A stretch of 39,088 nucleotides of DNA from Geomicrobium sp. JCM 19039 (GCF_000698145.1 NZ_BAXB01000031.1:1-39088), one strand, 5' to 3'. Positions 1 to 8,773 are shown, counted from the stretch's first letter. Translations and numbers: made by a program. Notes: generated by a model from the sequence alone, not told the origin.

Positions 1-239
1 TGAGTCTGTTTCCAATGTAAGCTCTTTGGAAGCAAAAAACGTTTTCAGGCTACCTCCAGCGCCTTTGGAGAACTTCAACCGGTTCTCCGCCCTTGGAAAG
101 ACGCTCGAAATCAAGTGCAAACAACGCGAGTAAAGAAAAACTAAAGTTCACACTATATAACTCACTCTGCACTGGTCACAACTGAAACCTGGCACCAGCT
201 TCTCTGTAACGTCATTGTTTGGCTTCATCTCAAAGCTTT
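1..239. other. non-coding stretch downstream of the RocB-like gene
   Basis: No convincing reading frame is seen here. There is a short inverted repeat (GGAGAAC and GTTCTCC, near 68-89) without a T-run, so it is not a clear terminator. The region lies just beyond the stop codon of the minus-strand M20 gene and may hold its 3' untranslated region. Confidence 0.4.
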
Positions 240-1858
240 CTATTCCGAATGTTCTCCCATCATGTTGTGAATGAGTTGTTCGATGATGAAGGGAACTTCA
301 ACAAAGGCGCTATGCGCGTGTAGACGCTCGGTTTTTTTGTGGGCATCTCTTCCTCTAGGGCCGATATTAAGGACAGGTGCTTGTAGCTGACTCATCTCGT
401 GAAACGGGATGGTATAGCTCGTTCCGAACACGGGGGTGTTGGCTTCGTATGCTCGCCAGCCGTCTCCGCCTGCATCCCGATAAGCGACATAACTTAGGTC
501 AGAAATGCCGTTGAAGTATTGGATGTTTGTGACGGGCAACTGATGGGCGCGTTCGGATTCGGCTTTAATAAAATCAATCATCTTCATAAACTCGTCCGTT
601 TTCTCTGAATAGACGGCCGGATAATAGGGGGGCGCGAAGAACGAAATGATCGCTGGGCTCAAATCATTGCAGTGTCTTGCAAGTTTGTCTGTCGTTAAGA
701 TGGATTTCTCGCGGTCATTAAGGTCTTTGCGAGTATAAATTTCCTCTTTCCAGTCGGCAACTTTCGCTTCACCGTGGTGCTTGATGGCGTGGGCTTCGAG
801 TTGCTCATAATCAAGAATTTGAACGTTTCCGACCCCTTCGACTTGTTCTCGTTCGCATAAATTCCGATACGTTTCATTAAGTCGTGCGGTCGCGACGTGT
901 ACTTCCTTTTGAAAAATATCAAACATCTCATTGGCTGAACGTTTGAATAGAAATACATTGAATAAGGAGCAGTTCGGTAAGGTGTTTTCACCGAATACTC
1001 TTGCTTTAAATCTTTCTGATACAGAGAAACTGGAAGCGGTGTTTTCTCCGCGCCAACGACTTCTCGCAATGCGTCATTTAGTTCCAGATGATTCATTAAA
1101 AACGAAGCCATATAATTTGAAGAAATTCCGGCAAGTGGCTCGCCGACATGAGTTTCTTTTCCGTAAAATAAAAGGCCAGGCATAATCTTGCCGATCGATC
1201 CTGAATAGATATAGTAGTTTTCGTCATCAGGTTTTTGAGTAAACACAGGTTCAGAGTTTAGGAACAATGAATACACCCATTTGTATTTGTCTTTGAGGTG
1301 ATTTAAGTAGCCTACAGCGGCTCTCATGCCCGAAGAATTGACTTCTTCATCCGGCACGGTGACGAGAACAATATTCATTGGCCAACGGTTCGCGATGGCT
1401 TTCTCTAAAAGACTTATATGGACAGTAAGACCGGCTTTCATGTCCATCGTGCCGCGCCCAAATAGGTAATCGCCAGATTGGATGTCTTTTTGGACAGCGT
1501 GAGAAAACTGCTGAGCATCGCGGGCGAACGCTTCTGTTAACTCATCAACCGAAAAAGCTAACGGTTCATACTCGCCATAATCTTCAATACCTACGACATC
1601 AAAATGGCTAATGAAAACGAGCGTTTTGGCGTGCGAAGAATGATAGTAGTGAGCAGAAAGAAACGGCTCATCTCCTGACCGCCCCCCGTGATATAAGTGT
1701 GAAGGGTTTGTTTTATAGTATTCCCATTGGGAAAGTAAACTGTGAACAGCATCTGGAAAGTGTTTCTCACCCTCGCTTTCGGAAATGCTAGCGATGGCTA
1801 CGAGATCGGTGAGTAACCTTTTTCTTTGCTCGGCTGTTCCGTAATGTTGAATGGTCAT
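240..1858 (-). pseudogene. RocB-like M20 family metallopeptidase, frameshifted
   Basis: This is a zinc-dependent M20 family hydrolase resembling RocB, the arginine-utilisation hydrolase of Bacillus. The N-terminal part carries FISHFDVVG, GRGTMDMKAG and VPDEEVNSSG, which match the metal-binding and catalytic stretches of the family. The reading frame leaves register near 925-932, after the residues SNVQPM. The C-terminal half then continues in another frame (MFDIFQKEV...) to the stop at 240. One added base near 928 joins the two halves into about 540 residues, close to the usual RocB length. The start ATG at 1858 has an AAAGGAG site and follows the next M20 gene by 15 bases, so the two form an operon. 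True substrate unknown; family assignment is firm, RocB orthology less so. Confidence 0.8.
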
Positions 1859-1873
1859 TATAACGTTGCTCCT

Positions 1874-3027
1874 TTATTTCTCAAACGTGAGCGCAATCTG
1901 CATGAATGATTCAATGGCGTCTTTCATTACCCTCTCATCAATGTCGAATTTCGGATGATGGTGACCGTAGGCGCTCTTCTCTCCGCCCATTCCGATGAGA
2001 AAGTAGGATCCTTTCGCGACGTCAAGATAGTGAGAGAAATCTTCGCTACCCATCATCGGGGTCATTTCTGTAATTCGCTCTTTGGAAAATGTCTCCCCGA
2101 GGATCTTCTCCAATTCATCGGTCATACTGGGGTCGTTCACGACAGCTGGCGCGCCCCACCCAATCTGAACCGTGCCTGTCCCGCCAAAAGACGTGCAAAT
2201 GCCTTCGACAACGGTTTTCATGCGATCGGCGAGGCGCGTACGTGTGTCTTCGGAAAACGTTCGAAACGTCCCGCCAATCGTGACTGTGGATGGAATCACA
2301 TTGTACGCTTGCCCTGCGGCTAAATGGCCAATGGAAATGACGGACGGTTCCCTAGGGTCCATTTGTCGACTAGGTATGGCTTGTAACGCTTGAATTACAT
2401 GGCTTGCGATATATGTAGGATCTACCGCTTCGTGAGGCATTGAGCCGTGTCCGCCTTTTCCGTGTATCGTAATCGTAAAATCGTCGGCAGTCGACATGAG
2501 CGGGCCATGAGCAATCCCGATTTTCCCTTTCTCTAACGGCTGGTACAGATGAAGACCAAAGACGGCGTCAACCCCATCCATGACACCTTGTTCAACGAGA
2601 ATTTGGGCACCGCTCGGTAAATCCTCTTCCGAAGATTGAAAAATGAAGAGGAGGTTGTGACGCACACGATCACGGTTTTCCGACAACCATTTCGCCGCGG
2701 CGAGCAAGACGGCTGTATGGCCATCGTGACCGCACATGTGCGAAACACCCGAAACGGTCGACATATAGCTCTTCTCTCCCTCTTCTTGAATGGGAAGAGC
2801 ATCAATGTCTGCGCGTAATGCAATCGTTTGTTCCCCAACCGTCCCTTTCAGTCGAGCGACGACACCAGGTTCTTTATACTCAAGGATTTCAAGATCTAAC
2901 GCTTTTAACTGTTCTTTTAAGTAAGTCTCGTTTCATATTCCTCTCCGGAAAGCTCGGGATGTTGATGAAAGTGCCGACGTTTTTGAATTGCCCAATGCTC
3001 TAAATGTTCTGAAACAAATGTTGTCAT
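1874..3027 (-). pseudogene. M20 family amidohydrolase (IAA-amino acid hydrolase type), frameshifted
   Basis: This is an M20D-type amidohydrolase, which removes acyl or aminoacyl groups from amides in the cytosol. Visible motifs are ALRADIDALP, HMCGHDGHTA, GHGSMPHEAVDP and GSEDFSHY, all typical of the two-zinc hydrolases HipO, AmhX and YxeP. The start is the ATG at 3027 with an AGGAGG site (MTTFVSEHLEHW). The frame stops at a TAA near 2923. One added base near 2929 restores ETR-YLKEQLKAL and an unbroken protein of about 384 residues, the usual family length. It is the first gene of an operon with the RocB-like gene and is divergent from an IclR regulator that probably controls it. Confidence 0.85.
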
Positions 3028-3058
3028 CTATAGTCGTCCTCCTTATTTTGTGTTATTA

Positions 3059-3073
3059 TTCCGTATATCGGAA
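3059..3073. promoter_or_regulatory. candidate IclR-type operator
   Basis: A perfect inverted repeat TTCCG-TATAT-CGGAA lies in the 128-base gap between the divergent M20 operon and the IclR gene. IclR-family regulators often bind TTCC/GGAA-type palindromes in such gaps. Seen directly: the symmetry and the location. Inferred: that the adjacent IclR protein binds it and represses both directions. Confidence 0.5.
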
Positions 3074-3155
3074 ATTGATTTCTTTATTAGGAAATATATG
3101 CGCTTGATTTTAAAGAAAATTGTCGAAAATGTCAATGAAATTGGAGGATGTTCGG

Positions 3156-3893
3156 ATGCAAACGATTGACCGCGCGATGAAGGTCGCGCACATGTTATCA
3201 TCTGCAGATACGAAAAAGTGGATGTCGATTTCTGATCTTGCGGGTGCTTGTAAGTTGCCGATCAGCTCGATGCATCGCTTGCTCGCATCGATGACGCTTC
3301 ACGGGTTGGTCGTCCAGGATGCGGTGACGAAGCATTATGCACTCGGCAACAAATGGTTGGAGTACGGTTTGCAGCTGTACGATACGATGGATGTGGTCTC
3401 GTATGTCCGTCCTGAGCTTGAGCGACTCATGCAAGTGACTGAAGAAAGTGTTTATTTTAGCCAACCTGTAGGCACGGAGGCGCTTGTTATTGAAAGAATT
3501 GATTGCCCGAGCAATACGATCCGCATTCATGATCAGCTAGGAATTCGGATTCCGTTGAACATTGGCGCCGCGAATAAAACGATGCTTGCTTTTATGCCAG
3601 ATGAGCAAACGAGTCGTTTCGTGGAGCAGCTCGTGCACGAAGATGATCGGAAGGCATTTTTTGAACAGTTGGCGCTCATTAAAGCACAAGGGTATGCGGT
3701 AAGCCACGGTGAACGAACGGCGGGGACGACATCTTTTGCGGCACCGATCGTAACGGCTGCAACGGGGTTGGTCGGAGCGATTAGTATTGGGATTGTTAGC
3801 TTTCAATTGACGAAAGAACGGGAACGGTTTCTCATTCATCACGTTCAACAAACAGCAAAAACAATATCGAGTAAAATTGGAGGGCGCGTGTAG
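3156..3893 (+). CDS. IclR family transcriptional regulator
   Basis: This is a 245-residue DNA-binding regulator. An N-terminal winged helix-turn-helix (about residues 1-65, with SISDLAGACKLPISSMHRLLASM) is followed by an IclR effector domain (about 75-245) holding GIRIPLNIGAANKTMLAF and the late stretch FAAPIVTAATGLVGAISIGI. The ATG at 3156 is chosen because GGAGG lies 8 bases upstream and MQTIDRAM matches the usual IclR beginning; an upstream TTG at 3120 in the same frame is less likely. It is divergent from two M20 hydrolases, so a ligand linked to their substrate is likely. A strong terminator follows. Confidence 0.88.
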   Translation: MQTIDRAMKVAHMLSSADTKKWMSISDLAGACKLPISSMHRLLASMTLHGLVVQDAVTKHYALGNKWLEYGLQLYDTMDVVSYVRPELERLMQVTEESVYFSQPVGTEALVIERIDCPSNTIRIHDQLGIRIPLNIGAANKTMLAFMPDEQTSRFVEQLVHEDDRKAFFEQLALIKAQGYAVSHGERTAGTTSFAAPIVTAATGLVGAISIGIVSFQLTKERERFLIHHVQQTAKTISSKIGGRV

Positions 3894-3909
3894 TGCGAAA
3901 AAGCGCAAA

Positions 3910-3936
3910 GGAGCCAGGGGATAGTCCCCTGGCTCC
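3910..3936. terminator. bidirectional intrinsic terminator between iclR and cat
   Basis: A perfect 12-base stem (GGAGCCAGGGGA with its complement) has a 3-base TAG loop. It lies between two converging genes. On the minus strand the hairpin is followed by TTTGCGCTTTTT, which suits cat termination; the plus-strand T-run is weak. Confidence 0.8.
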
Positions 3937-3941
3937 ACTGT

Positions 3942-4598
3942 TTAATTATCGCTCAGCCAATCATGAGCGGTGTTGGCCGCATGTTGAAGGTCAGTGAAAA
4001 ACGTCGCGGCATGATAGCCGTCTGCAACCCCGTGATGCACTTGCAAGGAAACGGGCATGAACAGTTGGTGCTCGCGTTCTTCGTATCGTCCTGCCGTTAC
4101 AATCGGGGCGAGGTAATTTCCACCGTTTCCAACATGAAGTTGAAACGATGAGTAGGTTACCCACGGAATCATTGATAGAGGAAATACATTTTCCGGGATC
4201 GGCGTTTTCGGGAACATGACTCCTTTTTTGCTGTACGCGTACACGTCTTGGACATAGGCTTCGTGAAACGAAGGGAATGACCGAGCGCGCCGCCATGTCC
4301 AGATGTTAGAAAACGAATGCTCGTGCTCATCAAACACCGTATACATCGGCTCGACCGTATCCCAATACCCAAGCTCTCCTTCTTGCATTGTCATACGAAA
4401 CGCTTGCTGCTTGTTTATTGCCTTCGTTACGGCGTAAATGAACGCCGGATAAAACTGAAAGCCATGTTGTTTTGCTACTGTTCGTAGCGTTTGCACATTC
4501 ACATCTACCGTCATGCTAAAGGATGTTTGTTGCTTTGTGTAATGGTTGAAGTACTCTTTTCTATGCCACTGTTCCATATCAATGGGATGGAAATTCAT
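3942..4598 (-). CDS. catA: type A chloramphenicol O-acetyltransferase
   Basis: This enzyme transfers acetyl from acetyl-CoA to the 3-hydroxyl of chloramphenicol, inactivating it in the cytosol. The 218-residue length is typical of the trimeric CatA class. The active-site block reads HHGVADG at about residues 188-194, with H189 the likely catalytic histidine; most relatives have HHAVCDG, so Ala replaces the usual Cys. The ATG at 4598 follows an AGGAGG site locked in a hairpin with the end of an upstream leader peptide (see attenuator). The methyltransferase gene upstream ends next to the leader start, so the two are probably co-transcribed. Whether this copy gives resistance cannot be read from sequence. 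Confidence 0.9.
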   Translation of the reverse strand: MNFHPIDMEQWHRKEYFNHYTKQQTSFSMTVDVNVQTLRTVAKQHGFQFYPAFIYAVTKAINKQQAFRMTMQEGELGYWDTVEPMYTVFDEHEHSFSNIWTWRRARSFPSFHEAYVQDVYAYSKKGVMFPKTPIPENVFPLSMIPWVTYSSFQLHVGNGGNYLAPIVTAGRYEEREHQLFMPVSLQVHHGVADGYHAATFFTDLQHAANTAHDWLSDN

Positions 4599-4605
4599 TG
4601 AGAAC

Positions 4606-4645
4606 GCCTCCTAAAAAAGTTGTTTTCTATAGTTTGTTAGGAGGC
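4606..4645 (-). promoter_or_regulatory. cat translational attenuator hairpin
   Basis: On the minus strand GCCTCCTAA (the last codons and stop of a leader peptide) pairs perfectly with TTAGGAGGC, which contains the cat ribosome binding site; the 9-base stem extends by three more pairs after one mismatch. This is the arrangement known for inducible Gram-positive cat genes: a ribosome stalled in the leader by the drug opens the stem and frees the binding site. The hairpin and leader are seen directly; induction is inferred from the cat-86 and pC194 precedent. Confidence 0.85.
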
Positions 4646-4666
4646 TGTTTTCTCTGCTTTTTTCAT
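4637..4666 (-). CDS. cat leader peptide (9 residues)
   Basis: The short frame reads MKKAEKTAS and then TAA. Nine codons is the length known for leaders of inducible Gram-positive cat genes, and the MKK start resembles the pC194-type leader. An alternative ATG one codon earlier (4669) would add one Met. Its GAGGTG binding site overlaps the stop codon of the upstream AviRa-like gene, so translation is probably coupled to it. The last codons form one arm of the hairpin that hides the cat ribosome binding site. Its role would be drug-sensing by ribosome stalling, not a protein function. Confidence 0.8.
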   Translation of the reverse strand: MKKAEKTAS

Positions 4667-4669
4667 CAT

Positions 4670-5386
4670 TCACCTCGGTTTGAGCAGCGTAATTTTTCGC
4701 TTGCCGTGTTTGAGTGCTTTCACACGTTCGTAGTATCGGTGCTCGGTCTGTTGTTTCTTGTCACTGATCAACGCGACTACAGATTGGTCGGGATCTAACG
4801 TTTCATATATGTTTTGGAGCATCTGGTGAAGGGGCTCGTCCTCTGTGGTTTGCCAGTCGACTGTATTGCCATACGGAAGGTCAGCAATGATGATGTTCAC
4901 ACCCTCGACACTCGGTGGGGACGTTGTAATATCATGGTCGAATGCTTGAAGGGAATGAAACGGCCCCGCCTTTTGCTGGAGTTGTTCCAGTCGTTCTATA
5001 CTTTCCAAAGCTTCACGGTGAGCGCTCTTCTGGAACTCATCGAAAAATGCTTGCAGTTGCTGTTTTCGGTCCTCAAGGCCTTCACGTGTGAGCAGAGACA
5101 CGTTTGATTTAGCGATTGGAACGACGGACGAGTTCACATCTGAGCCAACGATTGTCGTTATCGATCGGCCGTGCAAAAACCCCGCTGCCGTCAACATGTG
5201 CGCTCCGCCGCAACAAGGATCATAGATGGTAAGCTCAGTTTTTTTGCCAATTAAGGCCCGGCAACGAAATAAAATCTCACTCGTCAGACGTACAGGAAAC
5301 GCTGTCGTCCCTGGTGCATTGCGCAGCACACGACCACTCGCAAAATCGCGATAATCGCCTGCCTCCGTTTCATATAAAAATTGCAT
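4670..5386 (-). CDS. AviRa-like 23S rRNA methyltransferase
   Basis: This is a 238-residue class I SAM-dependent methyltransferase. It resembles AviRa, the 23S rRNA G2535 methyltransferase that gives avilamycin resistance. The N-terminal APGTTAFPVRL block and the SAM-binding DPCCGG (about residues 56-61) match that family as I know it. The catalytic-loop motif ADLPYGNT lies near residue 168. The ATG at 5386 has a GAGGGG site, and a TATAAT-like -10 lies at 5419-5424 on the minus strand. It is followed directly by the cat leader and catA, giving a two-gene operon aimed at ribosome-targeting drugs. A related rRNA or tRNA methyltransferase with another target cannot be excluded. Confidence 0.72.
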   Translation of the reverse strand: MQFLYETEAGDYRDFASGRVLRNAPGTTAFPVRLTSEILFRCRALIGKKTELTIYDPCCGGAHMLTAAGFLHGRSITTIVGSDVNSSVVPIAKSNVSLLTREGLEDRKQQLQAFFDEFQKSAHREALESIERLEQLQQKAGPFHSLQAFDHDITTSPPSVEGVNIIIADLPYGNTVDWQTTEDEPLHQMLQNIYETLDPDQSVVALISDKKQQTEHRYYERVKALKHGKRKITLLKPR

Positions 5387-5492
5387 ACTACCCCTCGTTT
5401 ACATGATTTGCTCTCTCTATTATAAACCGCACCGTCTTGATTTAGTAGGGCAGGTAACTTGTCTGTTTGAAACGACGGCCACATACGAAAAA

Positions 5493-5512
5493 ACACGATC
5501 CGGGGATCGTGT
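5493..5512 (-). terminator. intrinsic terminator of the alpha/beta hydrolase gene
   Basis: On the minus strand ACACGATC and GATCGTGT form an 8-base stem with a CCCG loop, followed by TTTTTTCG. It lies 5 bases beyond the stop codon of the hydrolase. Confidence 0.8.
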
Positions 5513-5516
5513 GTGC

Positions 5517-6200
5517 TTACGATAAAAACGGCTTCACGTGTGCTAAAAAAGCTGTCGGGTGTTGCGCATGGACGTGATGCCCGGCCTCTTCCACGGTCAC
5601 AATCTCACAATTAGGCATTTGCCCGGCGGTGTCGTGCAGTTGACTCGTGGCAACGTGGCTCGTCTCGCCACCTCCGATGATGAGTGTGGGCATCGTGAGT
5701 CGGCTCAAGTTTCCCCACCACTCGGGGTCTGGCTCGTTTAATTGCTGAAGAATTTGCGGGATGACGCGCCAATCGAACGGGAGCGGCTCGTCAGGCGGGC
5801 TCGTTGGAATGTTTATCGGTTTACTAGGCTTCGTCGGAACGGGCGTATCCTCTATCACCAATCGCTCAACCATATGAGGATGTTGTTGTGCGAACAAGTA
5901 CGCGACCGTTCCGCCCATCGAATGGCCAATAAGAATGAACCGTTCGAGTTTCAAATGACTGACGAAAGCAAACACATCGGCCTGCATCTTCTGGAAAGAG
6001 TACTCGTCCGCATGTGAACTTTCTCCATGACCGCGTTGATCTAGTGCGATGACGTAAAATTCATCGCTTAACGCTGCAGCAACACCGTCCCATGACGAGG
6101 CGTTTTGTCCGAGTGCATGAAGCAAAACAACAGGTGGGGCGGATGGATCACCGGCTGTACGGTAATGAAAGGTCTGTTCATTAATGTGAATCGTCGGCAC
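5517..6200 (-). CDS. alpha/beta fold hydrolase
   Basis: A single-domain alpha/beta hydrolase of about 227 residues. The visible catalytic elements are HALGQNASSWD (oxyanion region), DQRGHGES, the nucleophile elbow GHSMGG (Ser) and the late GHHVHAQHP (His). The GTG at 6200 is preferred over the in-frame GTG at 6209, because AAGGAG then lies 8 bases upstream. It is alone in its unit, with a terminator after it. The substrate is not evident; esterase or lactonase activity is possible but not shown. Confidence 0.82.
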   Translation of the reverse strand: MPTIHINEQTFHYRTAGDPSAPPVVLLHALGQNASSWDGVAAALSDEFYVIALDQRGHGESSHADEYSFQKMQADVFAFVSHLKLERFILIGHSMGGTVAYLFAQQHPHMVERLVIEDTPVPTKPSKPINIPTSPPDEPLPFDWRVIPQILQQLNEPDPEWWGNLSRLTMPTLIIGGGETSHVATSQLHDTAGQMPNCEIVTVEEAGHHVHAQHPTAFLAHVKPFLS

Positions 6201-6316
6201 AGAAATCACTCCTTATGTAAAGAATACATTCCCGTCTGGATGCCCGTATTCCTGCCAGGCACTTGCTGGAGCTATGGACATTACGTGAACATTTTCACCT
6301 GTGTTACGATAAGGAC

Positions 6317-6523
6317 ATGAAGATACTACGAAAAGTGCCAAGATTTGTATATGTTATTTTGCTTTGGGTCATCGTCCTCTTTCAACTCAGTCTCACATCT
6401 GTCGTTTTGTTCTTCGACGGACGTGCGGGGAGTGGGGGACTTACACAAATCATGATGGTCTTGCTCGTGCTGGCAATGATTGTCGGCGTGTTGGCCGGTC
6501 ACAAAACGACACGCTCCCCGTGA
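6317..6523 (+). CDS. small two-segment membrane protein, hypothetical
   Basis: A 68-residue frame with two hydrophobic segments (about residues 11-32 and 40-58), beginning MKILRKVPRF. The composition and the basic N-terminus suit a small membrane protein with both ends inside. The ATG at 6317 has AAGGA only one base away, so translation initiation is doubtful; an upstream in-frame start at 6263 exists without a better site. Its 3' end overlaps the converging gene by 25 bases. Not recognised; may be real but low confidence. Confidence 0.45.
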   Translation: MKILRKVPRFVYVILLWVIVLFQLSLTSVVLFFDGRAGSGGLTQIMMVLLVLAMIVGVLAGHKTTRSP

Positions 6524-7011
6524 AAAAAGCCACGAAGTAGCTGAGCCTGTACAGGGGAAAAGCAGAGGTATTCAGGTTCAGGATAAGGTTGGTTGCGGAT
6601 GTAGGCTTCTAACGGTATTCGGCTTTGCCAATACGCTTTCATTAACGTTTCTTTCGGTGGGAGGTCATGGGTGAACATGCCGGGGCGATATTCATCACTG
6701 CCGAACTCCATTTCTTCTTCAATGTATCCGAACAGGTCTGTGACGATTTCCCGGTTGAATACATAAACGTTGTCGGTCTCAAGTGGAAATTGTAGATATT
6801 TCGCGAAGTTGTAAGGGCGTGGATACACAGAAAAAGATGTATGGAAATCCATCCACTCATCAGAGCTGCCTCGTTGTAACTCTTGAACGAGCTCCGGATA
6901 AAGGTTGCCGCCGCCTCTTGACGCCCACCCAGACATCGTGCTGCGAGACAAACCGCGGCGAAGGGCGTCGGTCAACACTTCGTCTTCTCGATACATATGA
7001 TAGAAAAGCAT
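6499..7011 (-). CDS. hypothetical protein, 170 residues
   Basis: A soluble, acidic, aromatic-rich protein with no membrane segment or recognised motif. It begins MLFYHMYREDEV and has GWASRGGGNLYPEL and an end reading FSPVQAQLLRGFFHGERVVL. The opening LFYHMYR...RGLSR stretch faintly recalls small DUF4433 or ADP-ribosyl-type proteins, but this is only an impression. The ATG at 7011 follows GGAGAGG with good spacing, so expression is likely. It lies downstream of the zinc-ribbon gene with a gap of about 20 bases and could belong to the same unit. Confidence 0.65.
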   Translation of the reverse strand: MLFYHMYREDEVLTDALRRGLSRSTMSGWASRGGGNLYPELVQELQRGSSDEWMDFHTSFSVYPRPYNFAKYLQFPLETDNVYVFNREIVTDLFGYIEEEMEFGSDEYRPGMFTHDLPPKETLMKAYWQSRIPLEAYIRNQPYPEPEYLCFSPVQAQLLRGFFHGERVVL

Positions 7012-7031
7012 CAGTTCACCTCTCCAACTTG

Positions 7032-7343
7032 TTATGAGAAACCATCAATCAAATACTCTTTTTCTTTTCGATAATGAAGAAGAAACGGTTGAATGAAAAA
7101 ATGATTAAGTATGACGAAGACGACGATAAAAATAATCGAGTAATAAAACGGGTCATCAAAAAAGGGACGCCAAGAAACAGAAAGTAAAAAGATCGGTACG
7201 TAAGGAAAAAACATTCGCCATTGTCCTTTTGACGAAAGGAAATTCTCTTCACCGCACAAGTCACAAACGAGTCGGTCATACTTGCCGATACATTGTCGCC
7301 AACGAAACGTCTTCGTACAGTTCCAACATGTAGGTAATCGCAA
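7032..7343 (-). CDS. zinc-ribbon membrane protein of the CXXC-20-CXXC type
   Basis: A 103-residue protein with an N-terminal zinc ribbon (CWNC at about residues 6-9 and CDLCGEE near 27-33) followed by two hydrophobic segments (about 45-60 and 66-88). This layout matches the small Bacillaceae 'CXXC-20-CXXC' proteins of unknown role, though the gap between the cysteine pairs here is 17. The start is the TTG at 7343 with GAAGGG upstream. It follows a small membrane protein gene by 15 bases, suggesting an operon. Confidence 0.68.
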   Translation of the reverse strand: MRLPTCWNCTKTFRWRQCIGKYDRLVCDLCGEENFLSSKGQWRMFFPYVPIFLLSVSWRPFFDDPFYYSIIFIVVFVILNHFFIQPFLLHYRKEKEYLIDGFS

Positions 7344-7358
7344 AACTTTTCCCTTCTT

Positions 7359-7657
7359 TTACATGGACGTCTCTTTCTGAGGTTTCCACTCGAACAACAA
7401 ATACCCGAAGAAAAAGCCGAAGCCACTGCCTAGCGTAAGCACGGTTCCCATTGAAACAGGAAGGAACATACCGAGTAATATCCCACACTCGTGCCGATCA
7501 GCATTCCAAAAGGCATAAACAGTGCTCGTTGGTTGTCTGCATGAGTAAAGCTCTCTTCTTTTGCTTTTTTCGCGAGGCGTTTGATGACGAACACGACGAG
7601 GACGGCTACGATCAGTAGTGGCAACACCGTCATAATAATGCCGAGCAATGTTTCCAA
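7359..7657 (-). pseudogene. small membrane protein, frameshifted
   Basis: The first part (METLLGIIMTVLPLLIVAVL...) is a membrane helix followed by a basic, charged stretch (KRLAKKAKEES). The frame is lost near 7480 after LIGTSVG. One added base in the GGG at that point restores LLGMFLPVSMG and GSGFGFFFGYLLF, ending FEWKPQKETSM at 7359. The repaired protein has about 99 residues and three hydrophobic segments. The stop then falls 15 bases before the zinc-ribbon gene, as expected in an operon, which supports the repair. Function unknown. Confidence 0.65.
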
Positions 7658-7668
7658 AGTAATCCCTC

Positions 7669-8181
7669 CTATGCGAACACCATTAAGTGATCAGAGTCTA
7701 AGTTAGGTTGATGACAGAGCCCAAGACGCTCCGCTAGCCGGATCGACGGTTTGTTAATAGGCTGAATTCGAGCGACGACGGGAACATGCGGGACGTGTTT
7801 TTTGCCGAGTTCCAAAGCGGTTTCCGCCATTTCTTGTGCATACCCACGGCCCCATACGTCAGGGGAAAAGCCGTAATAAAGGTTTAAGACGGGTGACCCT
7901 TGCCAGTTTTCTTTGCGAATGCCCCCGAAACCAACAATCTCAGAAGTAATAGATTCGACAACTGCCCAATACCCGAACTTCGATTCAAGCCAGTTGTTTC
8001 GCCAAGTGTGTAACGTTTCCTTTGCTTCTTGTTCGTTCGTGACCGGGATTTTCACCCGAAATTGGTTCGTATCCGGGTGTCCTTCAATCGCAAGAACCGA
8101 GGCAACATCGTCTAGTTGTGGCATTCTCAATATCAAATGCTCTGTGTTCACCTGTAGAAACTTTTCGTGCAATCCATTCAC
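7669..8181 (-). CDS. GNAT family N-acetyltransferase (RimJ/RimL type)
   Basis: A 170-residue acetyl-CoA-dependent N-acetyltransferase. It has the RimJ/RimL opening TEHLILRMPQLDD, the strand GFGGI, and the acetyl-CoA binding motif region PDVWGRGYAQEMAE followed by ARIQPINKPSIRLAERLGL. The listed start is the GTG at 8181, which overlaps the stop of the upstream membrane gene. A TTG at 8172 has better spacing from AGAGG. The target may be a protein N-terminus or a small molecule and cannot be told from sequence. Confidence 0.85.
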   Translation of the reverse strand: MNGLHEKFLQVNTEHLILRMPQLDDVASVLAIEGHPDTNQFRVKIPVTNEQEAKETLHTWRNNWLESKFGYWAVVESITSEIVGFGGIRKENWQGSPVLNLYYGFSPDVWGRGYAQEMAETALELGKKHVPHVPVVARIQPINKPSIRLAERLGLCHQPNLDSDHLMVFA

Positions 8182-8473
8182 CTCTTTGATTTGACTAGAA
8201 AAAATATTCCGGCAATGATAATGAAGACGAAACCCGCGGGAATAAAAAAAAGAGATTAATTATGCCCATAATAATGACGGTTTCCATCCAACTTGCAAAG
8301 TGATTCATCGCCTGAACAATGCGAATCGGAACGAGCATGGCGACGATCACAATCGTTAGAAAACCAACTGCGACATACAATACACGAGCCGGCTTCGCCC
8401 GCCAATACACGGACAACAAAATCGCAATGGCTAGCAGCAAATAAGGAAACAAAAGCATGACCCAAAACAACAT
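8178..8473 (-). pseudogene. small three-segment membrane protein, frameshifted
   Basis: A hydrophobic protein starting MLFWVMLLFPYLLLAIAILL. As sequenced, the frame diverges after a run of eight T (minus strand, near 8250) and ends FFLFPRVSSSL. One added T restores IPAGFVFIIIAGIFF and LVKSKR, stopping at 8178 where the TGA overlaps the GTG start of the acetyltransferase. The repaired protein has about 98 residues and three to four membrane segments. The clean overlap with the next gene supports the homopolymer error explanation. Function unknown. Confidence 0.62.
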
Positions 8474-8773
8474 GATGGACCTCCAACATTTGCGTATGTC
8501 AAGCCGGAAAGCGATAAACCATTCTACTGTTAGACTACCAGAAAAGGGCAGTGAACCTCAAAGGTGAATGGCAAATTAACGTAGGATTCTTTTCGATTTT
8601 GTCCGGGCTACGTTCACTCCTTTGCATGAGATTAACTGGAATAAATTGGGTGTTGGTGATCTAGGTAGAAAGAACTTAAGATTTTCCTCGTTGCGCAGTT
8701 TGTTTTTGCTTTCCACTGCAGGCGGATGCTTGTACTCCGGAGGAGAAGTGCAACATCGGAGGTCAAAAGGCGA
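8474..8773. other. non-coding stretch before repeat copy A
   Basis: No frame here has a credible start, composition or family resemblance. It lies between a minus-strand membrane gene and the first copy of the inverted repeat, and no counterpart was found beside the second copy. Confidence 0.4.

Noticed and set aside
3156..3158. TTG at 3120 as start of the IclR gene
   Set aside because: It has no ribosome binding site, whereas the ATG at 3156 has GGAGG at 8 bases and a family-typical start.
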